Positions 1-9,463 of a stretch of 64,000 nucleotides of DNA are shown here, piece after piece (within the stretch, counting starts at the first letter, position 1; the number at the start of each line of letters is the position of its first letter). The notes beneath the pieces were generated by a model that saw only the letters and a program-made list of their open reading frames with translations, was not told where the DNA came from and ran no database searches. Location of the stretch: positions 151,003-215,002 of the forward strand of contig CAZDQF010000006.1 in assembly GCA_964507445.1 (NCBI GenBank), written 5' to 3'. Both the position numbers and the translations under genes were made by a program. This DNA comes from GCA-2683135 sp964507445. GTDB taxonomy: Bacteria > Planctomycetota > GCA-002687715.

Positions 1-2870
1 TTCCTGCGCCCTCGCGGCTTGGCCGAAGGCCCTTCCAGCAGGTCTCGGAGGACAGCGCCGGTGAAGCTCCGCTCCTCCTTGAGGACCCCGTCGAACGGTC
101 CGGCATAGACCAGCTCTCCACCTCCGGCCCCACCCTCCGGTCCCAGGTCCACGATCCAGTCCGCGCACTTGATCACGTCCAGGTTGTGCTCGATGACCAT
201 GACCGTGTTGCCGCCATCAACGAGCGCCTGGAGCGCGTCCAGCAGGCGGCGGACATCGATGAAGTGCAGCCCCGTCGTGGGTTCATCCAGCAGGTACAGG
301 GTCCGCCCCGTCGCCGGTCGGTGAAGCTGACTCGCGAGCTTCACCCGCTGGGCTTCCCCCCCTGACAGCGTCGTGCTCGGCTGCCCGATCCGCATGTAGC
401 CGAGACCGACCCGGTCCAGGGTGTCGAGAATGCGGAGGATCTTCGCGTGGTTCTTGAAGAAGTCACGCGCCTCCGCCACGGGCATCTCCAGCACATCGTT
501 GATGCTGCGCCCGCGGTACCGGATCTCGAGGGTCTCGGGGTTGAAGCGTCGACCAGAACACGCTTCACACGGCACGGTGACATCGGCGAGGAACTGCATC
601 TCCACGATCTTGACGCCGGCGCCGTGACACTCCTCGCACCGCCCTCCCTTCACGTTGAAGGAGAAGCGCCCCTTCTTGTAGCCTCGCGCCTTGGCCTCGG
701 GCAGCTCCGCGAAGAGGTCCCGGACAAGGCTGAACACCTTGGTGTAGGTTCCTGGGTTCGAACGAGGGGTCCGACCGATGGGTGACTGGTCGATCTCGAT
801 GACCTTGTCCAGATGCTCCAACCCGTCGATCGCATCGTGGGCACCCGGTGGTTCCTCCGCGTTGTGGAACCGTCGAGCGAGCTCACGCTTGAGCACCAGA
901 TCCATGAGGGTGCTCTTCCCGGAACCCGAGACCCCGGTGACGCAGGTGAAGGTCCCCAGAGGGAAGGGCACGTCGATCCCCTTCAGGTTGTGCGCGCGAG
1001 CCCCTCGAACGGTGACGCGACGGTCGTCCGCGACACGACGGACGGACGGCAACGGGATCGACTCGCGCCCCGCCAGGAACTTGCCCGTCAAGGAGTCCTT
1101 GGCTCGCTTGATCGACGCCGGGGTGCCGGCCGCCACCAGATGACCTCCCATGGAACCGGCCCCGGGACCGATATCCACCACCCAATCCGAGGCACGGATG
1201 GTCTCCTCATCATGCTCCACCACGAGCACCGTGTTCCCGGCGTCCCGAAGCTGCTCGAGGGTGTCGATGAGACGACGGTTGTCCCGCTGGTGCAGGCCGA
1301 TGGACGGTTCGTCAAGGACGTAAAGCACGCCGCGCAGATTCGATCCGACCTGTGTCGCCAGCCTGATCCGCTGTGACTCTCCGCCCGAGAGGGTGGCGGC
1401 GCTCCGGTCCAGGGACAGGTAACCAAGACCCACCCTCTCCAGGAACTGCAGGCGGACGGCCAACTCTCGCAGCAGTCGCTCCCCAACGGCGCGCTCGCCG
1501 GGCTCCAGCCCCACCCCTTCGATGAACGCGAGCAGCTCCGCGACGGTGAGTCCTGTGAGGGCGGCGATGGAGCGATCACGGAAGCGCACGGCCCTGGCCT
1601 CAGGCCGCAGCCGCGATCCCTCGCAGTCCGGACAAGCCGCAGGCGCCAGGAACTTCTCCAACGAGCGGGTGCGACGTTCCTCGTAGCGTCGGCGGATGAT
1701 CGGAATGACCCCGTCCCACTTACGGCGCTCCTTGCGCTCGTAGCGCATCTTCTTGCCCTGGTAGCGGAGCTCAAGCGGGACGCGCCGTCGGCTATCACCC
1801 CAGAGCACGATGCGACGCTGTCGATCGGTGAGACGAGCCCAGGGCTTGTCCCGCGGGATCTTGAAGAAGTCACAAACCTGGGCGAGCACCTCAGGCCGTA
1901 GCTGCCGCCGCAGCGCGAACCCTCCCTTGGCGGAGGGGACCACCGCCCCCTCGTCGATGGAGGCGGACGGGACAATGATGAGGGACTCGTCCACGTCCTT
2001 GTCCTGGCCCAGACCGTCGCAGCGGGAGCAAGCTCCGTGAGGGCTGTTGAAGGAGAACAGGCGAGGTTCGAGCTCCACCAAGTCGATCCCACACCGAACG
2101 CACGCGAGCCGGGACGAGAACACCTCCTGCTGCTCTCCGCGCATCACGGAACACTGCCCGTCACCGAGCTTGACGCCCTGCTCCACGGCCTCGGCCAATC
2201 GGCCGCGCTTGGAGGACGACGCCTTGACCCGATCCAGGATGACCTCGATGGTGTGGCGCTCGTAGCGCTTCAGTTCGATCGGCTCATCCAGGCGTCGGAT
2301 CTCACCGTCGATTCGCGCACGCACATAACCCTTGGAGCGCAGCTCCTCCAGCTCCTTGCGGTACTCCCCCTTCCGATCGTGGACGATGGGCGCGAGGACC
2401 ATCACCACGCTCCCTGAGTGGGTGGTCAGGATGCGCTCGACGATCTGGTCAGCGCTCTGGGCGGCGATGGCGTCACCGCACTCCCAGCAGTGCGGCACGC
2501 CGAGGCGAGCGAACAGGAGGCGGAGGTGATCCGTCACGTCCGTGATGGTCCCCACGGTCGAGCGCGGGTTGCGGTTGACCGTCTTCTGGTCGACCGAGAC
2601 GGTCGGTGAGAGCCCCTCGATGTGCTCCACCTGAGGCTTCTCCGCCTGCCCGAGGAACTGCCGCGCGTAGGACGAGAGGGACTCGACGTAGCGCCGCTGG
2701 CCCTCCTGGAACACCGTGTCGAACGCCAGGGACGACTTGCCGGACCCGGACACTCCCGTGACGCACGTCACGGTGCCACGCGGCAATTCCACGTCGAAGC
2801 CCTGGAGGTTGTGCTCCCTGGCCCCGCGAACGACGATTTGGCCCGCCCCCTCGGTCAATTCACAACTCAC
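1..2870 (-). CDS. uvrA: Excinuclease ABC subunit UvrA (C-terminus off the window)
   Basis: This is the DNA damage recognition ATPase of nucleotide excision repair, which works with UvrB in the cytoplasm. About 956 codons are visible and the reading frame runs off the left edge, so only the last few residues are missing. Reading from the start, I see Walker A GVSGSGKSS near residue 40, a zinc-finger pair CWEC, the long insertion domain, the signature LSGGESQRIRLA, the Walker B region YVLDEPSIGLH, then a second Walker A GVSGSGKST, the zinc knuckle CEEC...CEAC, a second signature LSGGEAQRVKLA and LYLLDEPTTGLH. Both ABC modules are therefore intact. I chose the GTG at 2868-2870 because the N-terminus reads directly into the family pattern (VVRGAREHNLQ) and an in-frame TAA lies not far upstream. 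No strong ribosome site is visible. The gene is transcribed alone from a recognisable promoter. Confidence 0.97.
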   Translation of the reverse strand, partial: MSCELTEGAGQIVVRGAREHNLQGFDVELPRGTVTCVTGVSGSGKSSLAFDTVFQEGQRRYVESLSSYARQFLGQAEKPQVEHIEGLSPTVSVDQKTVNRNPRSTVGTITDVTDHLRLLFARLGVPHCWECGDAIAAQSADQIVERILTTHSGSVVMVLAPIVHDRKGEYRKELEELRSKGYVRARIDGEIRRLDEPIELKRYERHTIEVILDRVKASSSKRGRLAEAVEQGVKLGDGQCSVMRGEQQEVFSSRLACVRCGIDLVELEPRLFSFNSPHGACSRCDGLGQDKDVDESLIIVPSASIDEGAVVPSAKGGFALRRQLRPEVLAQVCDFFKIPRDKPWARLTDRQRRIVLWGDSRRRVPLELRYQGKKMRYERKERRKWDGVIPIIRRRYEERRTRSLEKFLAPAACPDCEGSRLRPEARAVRFRDRSIAALTGLTVAELLAFIEGVGLEPGERAVGERLLRELAVRLQFLERVGLGYLSLDRSAATLSGGESQRIRLATQVGSNLRGVLYVLDEPSIGLHQRDNRRLIDTLEQLRDAGNTVLVVEHDEETIRASDWVVDIGPGAGSMGGHLVAAGTPASIKRAKDSLTGKFLAGRESIPLPSVRRVADDRRVTVRGARAHNLKGIDVPFPLGTFTCVTGVSGSGKSTLMDLVLKRELARRFHNAEEPPGAHDAIDGLEHLDKVIEIDQSPIGRTPRSNPGTYTKVFSLVRDLFAELPEAKARGYKKGRFSFNVKGGRCEECHGAGVKIVEMQFLADVTVPCEACSGRRFNPETLEIRYRGRSINDVLEMPVAEARDFFKNHAKILRILDTLDRVGLGYMRIGQPSTTLSGGEAQRVKLASQLHRPATGRTLYLLDEPTTGLHFIDVRRLLDALQALVDGGNTVMVIEHNLDVIKCADWIVDLGPEGGAGGGELVYAGPFDGVLKEERSFTGAVLRDLLEGPSAKPRGRR

Positions 2871-2941
2871 TTCTGATAAACAACTTAAAACGCGCCCACC
2901 CAGCGCGACCCGGTCACCTGACCGACCGCCTAGATCCGGCG

Positions 2942-2970
2942 ATTATAGGGACCCGTCGCCGGGGTGACAC
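2942..2970 (-). promoter_or_regulatory. Sigma-70-type promoter for uvrA
   Basis: On the minus strand there is a perfect -10 hexamer TATAAT (plus-strand 2942-2947) and, 17 bases upstream, GTGTCA (2965-2970), which matches the -35 consensus at four of six positions. This predicts a transcript start near 2935 and a leader of about 65 bases before the uvrA GTG. I do not see a clear LexA box between the promoter and the gene. Confidence 0.6.
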
Positions 2971-3051
2971 CCCGATTGGGAGCGCTCACAAAAACCTCAT
3001 CCAGGAGTCAAGTTCTGACCACCGCGGAGGCGATAGATCGGGTGACGTCCC

Positions 3052-3366
3052 ATGCGTTGCTCTCCCCCACACGCTGCAGAGGCCAAGACCCGAACCCGCG
3101 CTCTGCGGGTGTTCGAGGCCATCCAGGAGGACGCTTCCGACGTCATGCTGGGGGCGCACACGCCAGGGACGGAACACCTGGCGAACGAGGCGGCCCGGTG
3201 CGCCTCAGAGGCCGAGACCGCGGTCATCGACGGACTCCGGACCAGCGATCAAGACCTCGTCCGGCACCTCCTCAGACTCCTGCGCCGTCTGCGCAGCCTG
3301 AAGACCGACCTGCGGGCTGCCGCCAGCGCCGCCGTCGAGACACCGGACCCCCGCACCGTAGCCTGA
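3052..3366 (+). CDS. Small hypothetical protein (104 aa)
   Basis: I do not recognise a family. The frame is open from an ATG at 3052 to a TGA at 3364-3366 and ends 36 bases before the kinase ATG. The product is Ala/Arg rich and predicted to be mostly helical, with a leucine/arginine-rich segment near residues 65-85 (LVRHLLRLLRRLRSLK). It has no signal peptide or membrane segment. Spacing and direction suggest co-transcription with the kinase. GC-rich DNA throws up long chance frames, so whether this is a real gene is uncertain. Confidence 0.4.
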   Translation: MRCSPPHAAEAKTRTRALRVFEAIQEDASDVMLGAHTPGTEHLANEAARCASEAETAVIDGLRTSDQDLVRHLLRLLRRLRSLKTDLRAAASAAVETPDPRTVA

Positions 3367-3402
3367 CGCAGGGACCCGGTGGTTCGGGTACAACCATCGG
3401 TC

Positions 3403-5949
3403 ATGGAACGCCCGGATCGCGTAGGTGAGTACCGGATCGTCCGCGAGCTCGGCCGCGGGGGTATGGGCGTGGTCTACGAGGCGATCCAGGAGTCCCTCGG
3501 GCGCAGGGTCGCCCTGAAGCTCCTCACCGGGCTCGCCGCCAACGACACGAAGATGATCGAGCGGTTCGGTCGGGAGGCTCGCGCCGCAGCCAGCCTGAGC
3601 CACCCCGGGATCGTCCAGGTGCACGGGGTAGGTCAGGAGGACGGGCTCCACTACATCGCCATGGAGTTCGTCGACGGCGCCAGCCTCTCGGACCACATAC
3701 GGGGGTTCTGGGACCCGGAGGGAGCACCTCTGAAGACCACCCCCGGGACACTCGGAGAGCAGACCGCTGGGTCCACGTTCCACCTGGAGATGGAGACGAC
3801 GAATCTGTCTCCCGACTCGGTAGCGCCCACATCGACCGAGCTCGGAAGGGGACCGCTCACCACCACCCGCAGGAGGGGCCGACGACTTCGTCCCCTGGTT
3901 CAGCTCATCATGGGCGCCGCCCGCGCGCTCCACTCCGCCCACGAGGCGAGCGTGCTTCACCGGGACGTGAAACCGGGCAATCTCCTGGTCAACGAAGCCG
4001 GCGCGGTCAAGGTGGCGGACTTCGGGCTCGCGAGGATGCTCGATGGGGACGAGCGGCTGACCCTGACCGGTGACGTCATGGGGACCCCGTCCTACGTCAG
4101 CCCGGAGCAGGTCCTCGGAGCGGAAGTGGACGCCCAGTCCGACGTGTATTCCCTCGGCGTCACCCTCTACGAAGCCGTGTGCGGACGCCTGCCGTTCATC
4201 GGCGACAACGTGCAGTCCGTGCTCCATCAGGTCCTGAACAAGGAGCCGCCCTCGCCACGCCGGGCCAACCCGGACCTTCCCCGGGACCTGGAGACCATCA
4301 CGCTCAAGGCCATGGAGAAGGCCAAGGGCCGACGCTACAGCTCCGCAGCGGAGATGGCGGACGACCTGCAGCGCTGGCTCAACGGGGAACCGATCCTGGC
4401 CCGGCCAGCGAGCCCCGTCACCCGTGTGGCGAAGCTCATCATGCGACGCCGTGGCGTCGCGGCCGCGCTCGCCCTTTGCGTGATCATCGCCGCCGTGGCC
4501 ATCCTGAACCAATCACGGACCCGGTCGACCCAACGACGCATGCAAGCGGAACGGTCGCTGGAGGCGGGGATCTCCAGCGCCATTCAGGGAGATCACGAGA
4601 ACGCCCTTGGCCATCTAACCACCGCGATCTCCTTCGCACCGGAAGTCCGCTACGGCCACGCCCTACGCGGCGTCATCCACCTCAAGTCCGGTTACGGGGA
4701 AGACGCCCACAAGGACCTCGACACCGCGCGAAGAACAGCGCCTGAGGACCCCGTCACACGCCTGGCTTGGGAGTACCACCGACGCCGATCCGGAGCCGGT
4801 CTCGAAGGCAGGTCTGAAGCCGAGGCGACAGCGGAAGGGCAGGATCTGCTCGAGCTCGACGCCATCGCCCTCGCCAACTCGTGGTTGGGCCGCTACCGCG
4901 ACGCCCACGCCCTGTTCACCGCTGCGCGAGCCCGGGATCGACAACGGATCCCGAGCCTGGTCGGCCTCGGCTTCGCAGCGTTCAACCTGGGTCGCTACAA
5001 CGAGGCCAAAGAGGCCTTCAACGCCCTCAAGGCGCTGATGCCCGCCACCAACCCGCTACCTCGCGTCATCCTCGTGTACTGCCTGCGACAGCAGGCCTCC
5101 CGGGCGTCACCGCAAGTCCGCGCGTTCCTGACGCGGGAGGCGCGGGCGCTGGTCAAGGAGCTAACGGACACAGCCTCGGACAGCCCCTACACCTCCCTGG
5201 CCTGCGCCATGGCCGACGACATGGCCGCGGGCCTTCGTAGGGAACGGCCCCCCCACGCACCGGAGGCGTGCGTAGCCCATGTCGTGGAGACGGTTGGCAT
5301 GGACCAACTCCCTGCCCTGTTCCACGAGATCGCCGGGCTCGTGCTGGCCAGACGAGACCCCGAAGTTGCCAGGAAACACGCCCTGGAGGCGCTACGCAAA
5401 CACCCCGAGAGCGAACGCGCGAGGGTCACCCTGGGGCTGGTCCAGTTGACCAAAGGAGACGACGCGTTCGCCGCCGTGCGCTTTCGTGAAGCGGTGCTCC
5501 GCACACCCGACGCCGCAGAGACCATCAGCACCATCATCCGAGGCGTGCGCCGACCACGAATTGCCGCTGGCCTGCGGCGCATGGGCCGGAGCAAGTCCGC
5601 CAAAGGGGCGGCTGGGGCCAGGTCTCCGCGTCAACCGACCCCCACGCCACCCCCTGCCGCGACGCTCAGGGTCGAGGAGACCACTCGGATCGAAGCAGCC
5701 GCCACGGCGGAGGAACGGGACGGGGCTGAGTTACCCGGCGAACAACTACTGGTTCTGTGTCGACGCTTGATCCTGATCGCCCCTGACGACGCCGAGGGGT
5801 TGATCCTGGCAGCGGACACGCTCCGGGAACATGGGGACGACGCAACCGCCCGCGAGGGCTACACCCTCGCCATCGAGAAGGCACGCTCCCAGGAACGGAC
5901 CGACCTGGAACGGCAGGCCCGGTCCCTGCTGGAGGCCATGGGAGGGTAG
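3403..5949 (+). CDS. Ser/Thr protein kinase with transmembrane segment and TPR domain
   Basis: This is a Hanks-type kinase of 848 residues anchored in the inner membrane. The kinase domain shows the glycine loop GRGGMG (residues 17-22), the ATP lysine in VALKLL (39), the catalytic HRDVKPGN (from 186), DFG (206) and GTPSYVSPEQ. An insertion of about 50 residues rich in Thr, Ser and basic residues lies between the hinge and the catalytic helix. A single hydrophobic segment sits at about 350-371, followed by a long region with TPR-like repeats up to about residue 680, then a low-complexity Thr/Pro/Ala stretch and a last helical piece. Kinase domain inside, membrane anchor and TPR sensor outside is common in Planctomycetota. 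I prefer the ATG at 3403 over a GTG at 3379 because the kinase fold begins a few residues later. It ends with a TAG stop. Confidence 0.9.
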   Translation: MERPDRVGEYRIVRELGRGGMGVVYEAIQESLGRRVALKLLTGLAANDTKMIERFGREARAAASLSHPGIVQVHGVGQEDGLHYIAMEFVDGASLSDHIRGFWDPEGAPLKTTPGTLGEQTAGSTFHLEMETTNLSPDSVAPTSTELGRGPLTTTRRRGRRLRPLVQLIMGAARALHSAHEASVLHRDVKPGNLLVNEAGAVKVADFGLARMLDGDERLTLTGDVMGTPSYVSPEQVLGAEVDAQSDVYSLGVTLYEAVCGRLPFIGDNVQSVLHQVLNKEPPSPRRANPDLPRDLETITLKAMEKAKGRRYSSAAEMADDLQRWLNGEPILARPASPVTRVAKLIMRRRGVAAALALCVIIAAVAILNQSRTRSTQRRMQAERSLEAGISSAIQGDHENALGHLTTAISFAPEVRYGHALRGVIHLKSGYGEDAHKDLDTARRTAPEDPVTRLAWEYHRRRSGAGLEGRSEAEATAEGQDLLELDAIALANSWLGRYRDAHALFTAARARDRQRIPSLVGLGFAAFNLGRYNEAKEAFNALKALMPATNPLPRVILVYCLRQQASRASPQVRAFLTREARALVKELTDTASDSPYTSLACAMADDMAAGLRRERPPHAPEACVAHVVETVGMDQLPALFHEIAGLVLARRDPEVARKHALEALRKHPESERARVTLGLVQLTKGDDAFAAVRFREAVLRTPDAAETISTIIRGVRRPRIAAGLRRMGRSKSAKGAAGARSPRQPTPTPPPAATLRVEETTRIEAAATAEERDGAELPGEQLLVLCRRLILIAPDDAEGLILAADTLREHGDDATAREGYTLAIEKARSQERTDLERQARSLLEAMGG

Positions 5950-5974
5950 ACTCTCCGCTCGGTCTTCGACCGTC

Positions 5975-6093
5975 GGGGGGGGGGCCCGCCCGCCCCCCCC
6001 CCCCCCCCCCCCNNNNNNNNNNGCGGCGGCGGCGCGCTTGGGGGGGGCCGGGGGGCGGCGGGCCCCCCCCGGGGGGGGCGCCCCCCCCCCCCC
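5975..6093. other. Assembly gap: 10 N flanked by G/C homopolymer runs
   Basis: Positions 6013-6022 are N. On both sides the sequence degenerates into runs of G and C up to about 20 bases long (5975-6012 and 6044-6093), which is unlike all other DNA in the window except its extreme right end. It looks like a scaffold join between two contig ends with low-quality bases, not biology. The kinase stop (5949) and the next start (6132) lie outside it, so no gene is visibly broken, but missing sequence cannot be excluded. A small hairpin (CGGTC-TTC-GACCG, 5960-5972) just before it may be the end of the kinase transcript. Confidence 0.9.
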
Positions 6094-6131
6094 ACGGCCC
6101 GAAGACAGACAGGCTCAAGGAGTCCGAGACC

Positions 6132-7445
6132 ATGGCGCCCATAGTCCTCGCCGCTACTCTCCTGGCCGTGCTGGTCACCCCGGCTGCGGCTCAGGGTCCC
6201 CCCTGCGCCTTCGTGGGTGCCCACATCATCCCCATCGAAGGGGATGAGATCCCGAACGGGACGCTCCTGATCAAGGACGGCAAGATCAGCGCCGTCGGCC
6301 CCTCCGCCGCGGTGGCCATCCCCGACGACGCCATACGGCACGATGTCGGAGGCAAGGTCATCATGCCCGGCCTGGTGTGCACGCACAGCCACATCGGCGG
6401 CCCTTCAGGCGCGGATCGCAGCGGACCTTTGCAGCCGGACTGCCGGGTCCTCGACTCCGTGAACGTGGCCGATCCGGGCTTCCGCAAAGCCCACGCGGGA
6501 GGGCTCACGACCCTCAACGTCATGCCGGGCTCCGGACACCTCTGCAGCGGCCAGACCGTCTACCTCAAGCTACGCAAGGACCCCACCACCATCGAGGAGC
6601 TGCTCCTGACCACATCCAAGGGGGTCACGGGTGGGCTGAAGATGGCCAACGGGACGAACTCCCAGAGCGGCGCACCCTTCCCCGGCACCCGCGGCAAGTC
6701 CGCCGCCATGGCGCGAGGGCTCTGGGTCAGGGCCCAGGCCTACGCCGCGAAGAAAAAGAAGGCCGCGGAAGAAGCGGCGGACCCGCCGGATCGCGACCTC
6801 GCCATGGAGGCCATGGTGGAGTGTCTGGAAGGCAAGCGGGTGGTGCACCACCACACCCACCGGCACGACGACGTCATCACCGTGATCCGCCTGGCCCGAG
6901 AGTTCGGATTCCGGGTCGTCCTCCATCACGTGAGCGACGCCTGGCGCATCGCCGACGAGATCGGCAAAGCGAAGGTCCCGTGCTCCATCATCGTCATCGA
7001 CAGCCCAGGCGGGAAGATCGAGGCCAAGGACATCGATTGGGGCAACGGCGCGGCGCTGGAGAAGGCCGGAGTGCTCACCGGCTTCCACACCGACGACGGG
7101 ATCACGGACTCCCGCCTGTTCCTCAGGTCCGCTGCCCTGTCCGTCCGCGCCGGGATGTCGCGCAAGGCCGCCCTCTACGGGCTCACCCTGGCGGGCGCCG
7201 AGATGCTCGACCTGGCCGACCGCATTGGCTCCCTCAAGGCTGGCAAGGACGCCGACTTCGTCATCCTCTCCGGTGACCCCTTGTCCGTTTACACCCGCGC
7301 CCTGGAGACCTGGGTAGAAGGGGTCAAGGTCTTCGACCGTGAGGACCCCAAGGACCGCCTCTACGCTGTTGGAGGACGAGGAGCGAGCGAGGGACAGGTC
7401 TTCACCATCTGCCACTGCTTCGGCCATGGGGGGCACGACCGATGA
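6132..7445 (+). CDS. Secreted amidohydrolase, metal-dependent (imidazolonepropionase-like)
   Basis: The 437-residue product belongs to the amidohydrolase superfamily (TIM-barrel metal hydrolases). It starts with a signal peptide (hydrophobic residues 3-17, likely cleavage after AAAQ), so it acts outside the cytoplasm. The expected metal ligands are visible: the HxH of THSH after GLVC, a histidine cluster HHHTHRHDD, LHHVSDAW on the next strand, and FHTDDG carrying the catalytic aspartate. The C-terminal DLADRIGSLKAGKDADFVIL motif is the usual return to the beta-sandwich. A good ribosome site (AAGGAG) precedes the ATG. The stop overlaps the start of the next amidohydrolase (ATGA), so the two are made together. 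The substrate is unknown; peptides, N-acyl amino acids or cyclic amides are family possibilities. Confidence 0.88.
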   Translation: MAPIVLAATLLAVLVTPAAAQGPPCAFVGAHIIPIEGDEIPNGTLLIKDGKISAVGPSAAVAIPDDAIRHDVGGKVIMPGLVCTHSHIGGPSGADRSGPLQPDCRVLDSVNVADPGFRKAHAGGLTTLNVMPGSGHLCSGQTVYLKLRKDPTTIEELLLTTSKGVTGGLKMANGTNSQSGAPFPGTRGKSAAMARGLWVRAQAYAAKKKKAAEEAADPPDRDLAMEAMVECLEGKRVVHHHTHRHDDVITVIRLAREFGFRVVLHHVSDAWRIADEIGKAKVPCSIIVIDSPGGKIEAKDIDWGNGAALEKAGVLTGFHTDDGITDSRLFLRSAALSVRAGMSRKAALYGLTLAGAEMLDLADRIGSLKAGKDADFVILSGDPLSVYTRALETWVEGVKVFDREDPKDRLYAVGGRGASEGQVFTICHCFGHGGHDR

Positions 7446-8632
7446 GGCTGCTGCTCACCCTGATCGCGCTCGTGGCCCCCTGCACCGGCCAGCTGGCGGT
7501 GCGGGCCGGGACCCTCCACACCGTCGCCGGAACGCCCATCACGGACGCAGTCGTGATCATCAAGGAAGGGAAGATCGCCGCCGTGGGCAAGGCCGCGGAG
7601 ACCAGGATCCCCGACGGTCTCCGGACGATCAGCGCTGCGGTCGTGACCCCCGGACTCATCGACGCCCACACGGTGGTGGGGCTGGCCGGCTACCTGAACC
7701 AGGACCAGGACCAGGATCAACTGGATCGGACCAGCCCCATCCAGCCTGAGCTGAGGGCCATCGACGCCTACAACCCCAAGGAGCGCCTGGTGCACTTCGT
7801 CCGCAGCCTGGGTGTCACGACGCTCCACACAGGACACGCTCCGGGGGCCCTCATCTCCGGCCAGACCATGATCGTCAAGACCGTCGGCGAGACCGCGGAC
7901 CAGGCCTCTCGGGTGCCCTTCGCCATGGTGGCCTGCACCCTCGGGGAGCGCGCCCAGGGATCCGGGGGCAAGCCCCCAGGGTCAAGAGGGAAGGTGGTCG
8001 CCATGCTCCGCGCCAAGCTGCTGGAAGCCCAGCGCTACGCCGCGAGGGTCAAGGACGGCAAGGACGGCAAGCGCGACCTCGGGCTGGACGCGTTGTCTGA
8101 GGTCCTGGCTGGCAAAGTCCCTCTCCTGGTGACCGTGCATCGGGCGACGGACATCGTCACCGCACTCCGCATCAAGCAGGAGTTCGGGATCCGCATGGTG
8201 CTCGACGGCGCCGCGGACGCGCACATGGTCCTGGATGAGATCAAGGCGGCGGATGTCCCGGTGATCGTCCACCCTCCCATGACCCGGGCCAGGGGCGAAC
8301 GGGAGAACGCCACGTTCGAGCTGGCTTCGATCCTGCACAAGGCCGGCATACCCTTCGCGTTCCAGTCCGGCTACGAGTCCTACGTCCCCAAGACTCGGGT
8401 CGTGCTCTTCGAAGCAGCCATCGCGGCCGCCTTTGGGCTTGGGTTTGACGCCACGCTCCATGGCCTGACCAAGGGCGCCGCCGAGCTCCTAGGAATCGCG
8501 GACAGGGTCGGCAGCATCGAGGTCGGCAAGGACGCGGATCTGGCCCTCTACGACGGCGACCCCTTCGAGTACACGACGCATTGCGTCGGGGTGATCATCG
8601 ACGGCAAGGTGGCCTCCGCGGAGAGGCGTTAG
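7442..8632 (+). CDS. Secreted amidohydrolase homologue with degenerate metal site
   Basis: This 396-residue paralogue of the preceding gene has the same fold signatures (signal peptide ending near CTGQ, LIDAHT strand, ADRVGSIEVGKDADLALYDGDP at the end), but several ligands are altered. The HxH motif is HTV, the LHH motif is LDG, and the FHTDDG aspartate region is FQSGYE. Only the first histidine and one in VTVHRATD remain. It probably cannot bind a binuclear metal centre in the usual way and may be a structural or regulatory partner of the active enzyme, encoded four bases overlapping with it. It terminates with TAG, nine bases before the convergent inositol monophosphatase gene. Confidence 0.82.
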   Translation: MRLLLTLIALVAPCTGQLAVRAGTLHTVAGTPITDAVVIIKEGKIAAVGKAAETRIPDGLRTISAAVVTPGLIDAHTVVGLAGYLNQDQDQDQLDRTSPIQPELRAIDAYNPKERLVHFVRSLGVTTLHTGHAPGALISGQTMIVKTVGETADQASRVPFAMVACTLGERAQGSGGKPPGSRGKVVAMLRAKLLEAQRYAARVKDGKDGKRDLGLDALSEVLAGKVPLLVTVHRATDIVTALRIKQEFGIRMVLDGAADAHMVLDEIKAADVPVIVHPPMTRARGERENATFELASILHKAGIPFAFQSGYESYVPKTRVVLFEAAIAAAFGLGFDATLHGLTKGAAELLGIADRVGSIEVGKDADLALYDGDPFEYTTHCVGVIIDGKVASAERR

Positions 8633-8641
8633 CCGCTCGCC

Positions 8642-9463
8642 TCATGGGGCCCGGGGGGGCTCCCAGGCGGGCCCGGGCAATGACGCCGGGTCCGCCGCCG
8701 CAAGGACCTCCCGGATGCGCGGAGCCAGCGCGGGGTTGGCGGCGACGATGCGCCTCCCGAAGAGCCACTGGTCCCCGCCGTCGAAGTCCGTCACCACGCA
8801 CCCTGCCTCCCTGGCGACCAGGCCACCGGCGGCCACGTCCCATGGCTCGAGCCAGGGCTCCCAGAAGCCGTCGAAGCGACCGTCCGCCACGTAGCACAGG
8901 TCACAGGCAGCGGCCCCCAGCCTGCGGATGCCACGGACACGGGTCGCCAGGTCCACGAAGTGCTGCAGGTTGCTGTCCGGGTGAAACTCGAGACGGTAAT
9001 GGAACCCCGTGGCCAGCAGGGCCTCTGACAGCTCGCCGGTGGCGCTGCATCCGATGGGCTCCCCGTCGAGTCGAGCGCCGCCGCCACGGGTGGCGGTGTA
9101 GCACTCGTCGAGGATGGGGTTGTACACGCACCCGACGGCCACCCCTTGCTCGTCGCACCAGGCGATGGAGACCGCCACGTGTGGGACTCGATGGACGAAG
9201 TTCGTCGTGCCATCCAGCGGGTCGATGACCCAACAGGGCCAGGTGGAAGGGGCCTCGCTGAACTCCTCCTCCGCGAGCACGGCGTGGTCCGGATACCGGT
9301 CCCGCACCCGCGAGACGATGAGCGCCTCCGACTCCCGGTCCGCCACCGTCACCAGGTCCCGGGCCCCCTTCTTCTCCACGGCCTCGAGCCGCCCCCAGTG
9401 GCCTCGCAGGAGCTCGCCGGCCGCGCGAGCCACCTCCTCGATGAACCGCACGTCGGGAATCAC
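8642..9463 (-). CDS. suhB: Inositol-1-monophosphatase family protein
   Basis: The 273-residue product belongs to the Mg-dependent, lithium-sensitive phosphatase superfamily that removes phosphate from inositol monophosphates and related sugar phosphates. I see the metal-binding glutamates (LAEEEF), the signature DPLDGTTNFVH and the C-terminal WDVAAGGLVAREAG. I chose the GTG at 9461-9463 over a longer frame because it has a strong ribosome site (GGGGAGGAG) about six bases upstream and overlaps the rarA stop by four bases (GTGA). It is the last gene of a dacB-rarA-suhB operon. SuhB proper and other family members (CysQ, HisN) cannot be told apart firmly from sequence alone. Confidence 0.9.
   Translation of the reverse strand: MIPDVRFIEEVARAAGELLRGHWGRLEAVEKKGARDLVTVADRESEALIVSRVRDRYPDHAVLAEEEFSEAPSTWPCWVIDPLDGTTNFVHRVPHVAVSIAWCDEQGVAVGCVYNPILDECYTATRGGGARLDGEPIGCSATGELSEALLATGFHYRLEFHPDSNLQHFVDLATRVRGIRRLGAAACDLCYVADGRFDGFWEPWLEPWDVAAGGLVAREAGCVVTDFDGGDQWLFGRRIVAANPALAPRIREVLAAADPASLPGPAWEPPRAP

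Noticed and set aside
752..772. T-loop-like GGTTCGAA string suggesting a tRNA
   Set aside because: It is inside uvrA coding sequence and no cloverleaf or CCA end surrounds it.
3205..4512. A 435-codon minus-strand frame over the kinase gene
   Set aside because: Antisense to a kinase with all catalytic motifs; no family resemblance.
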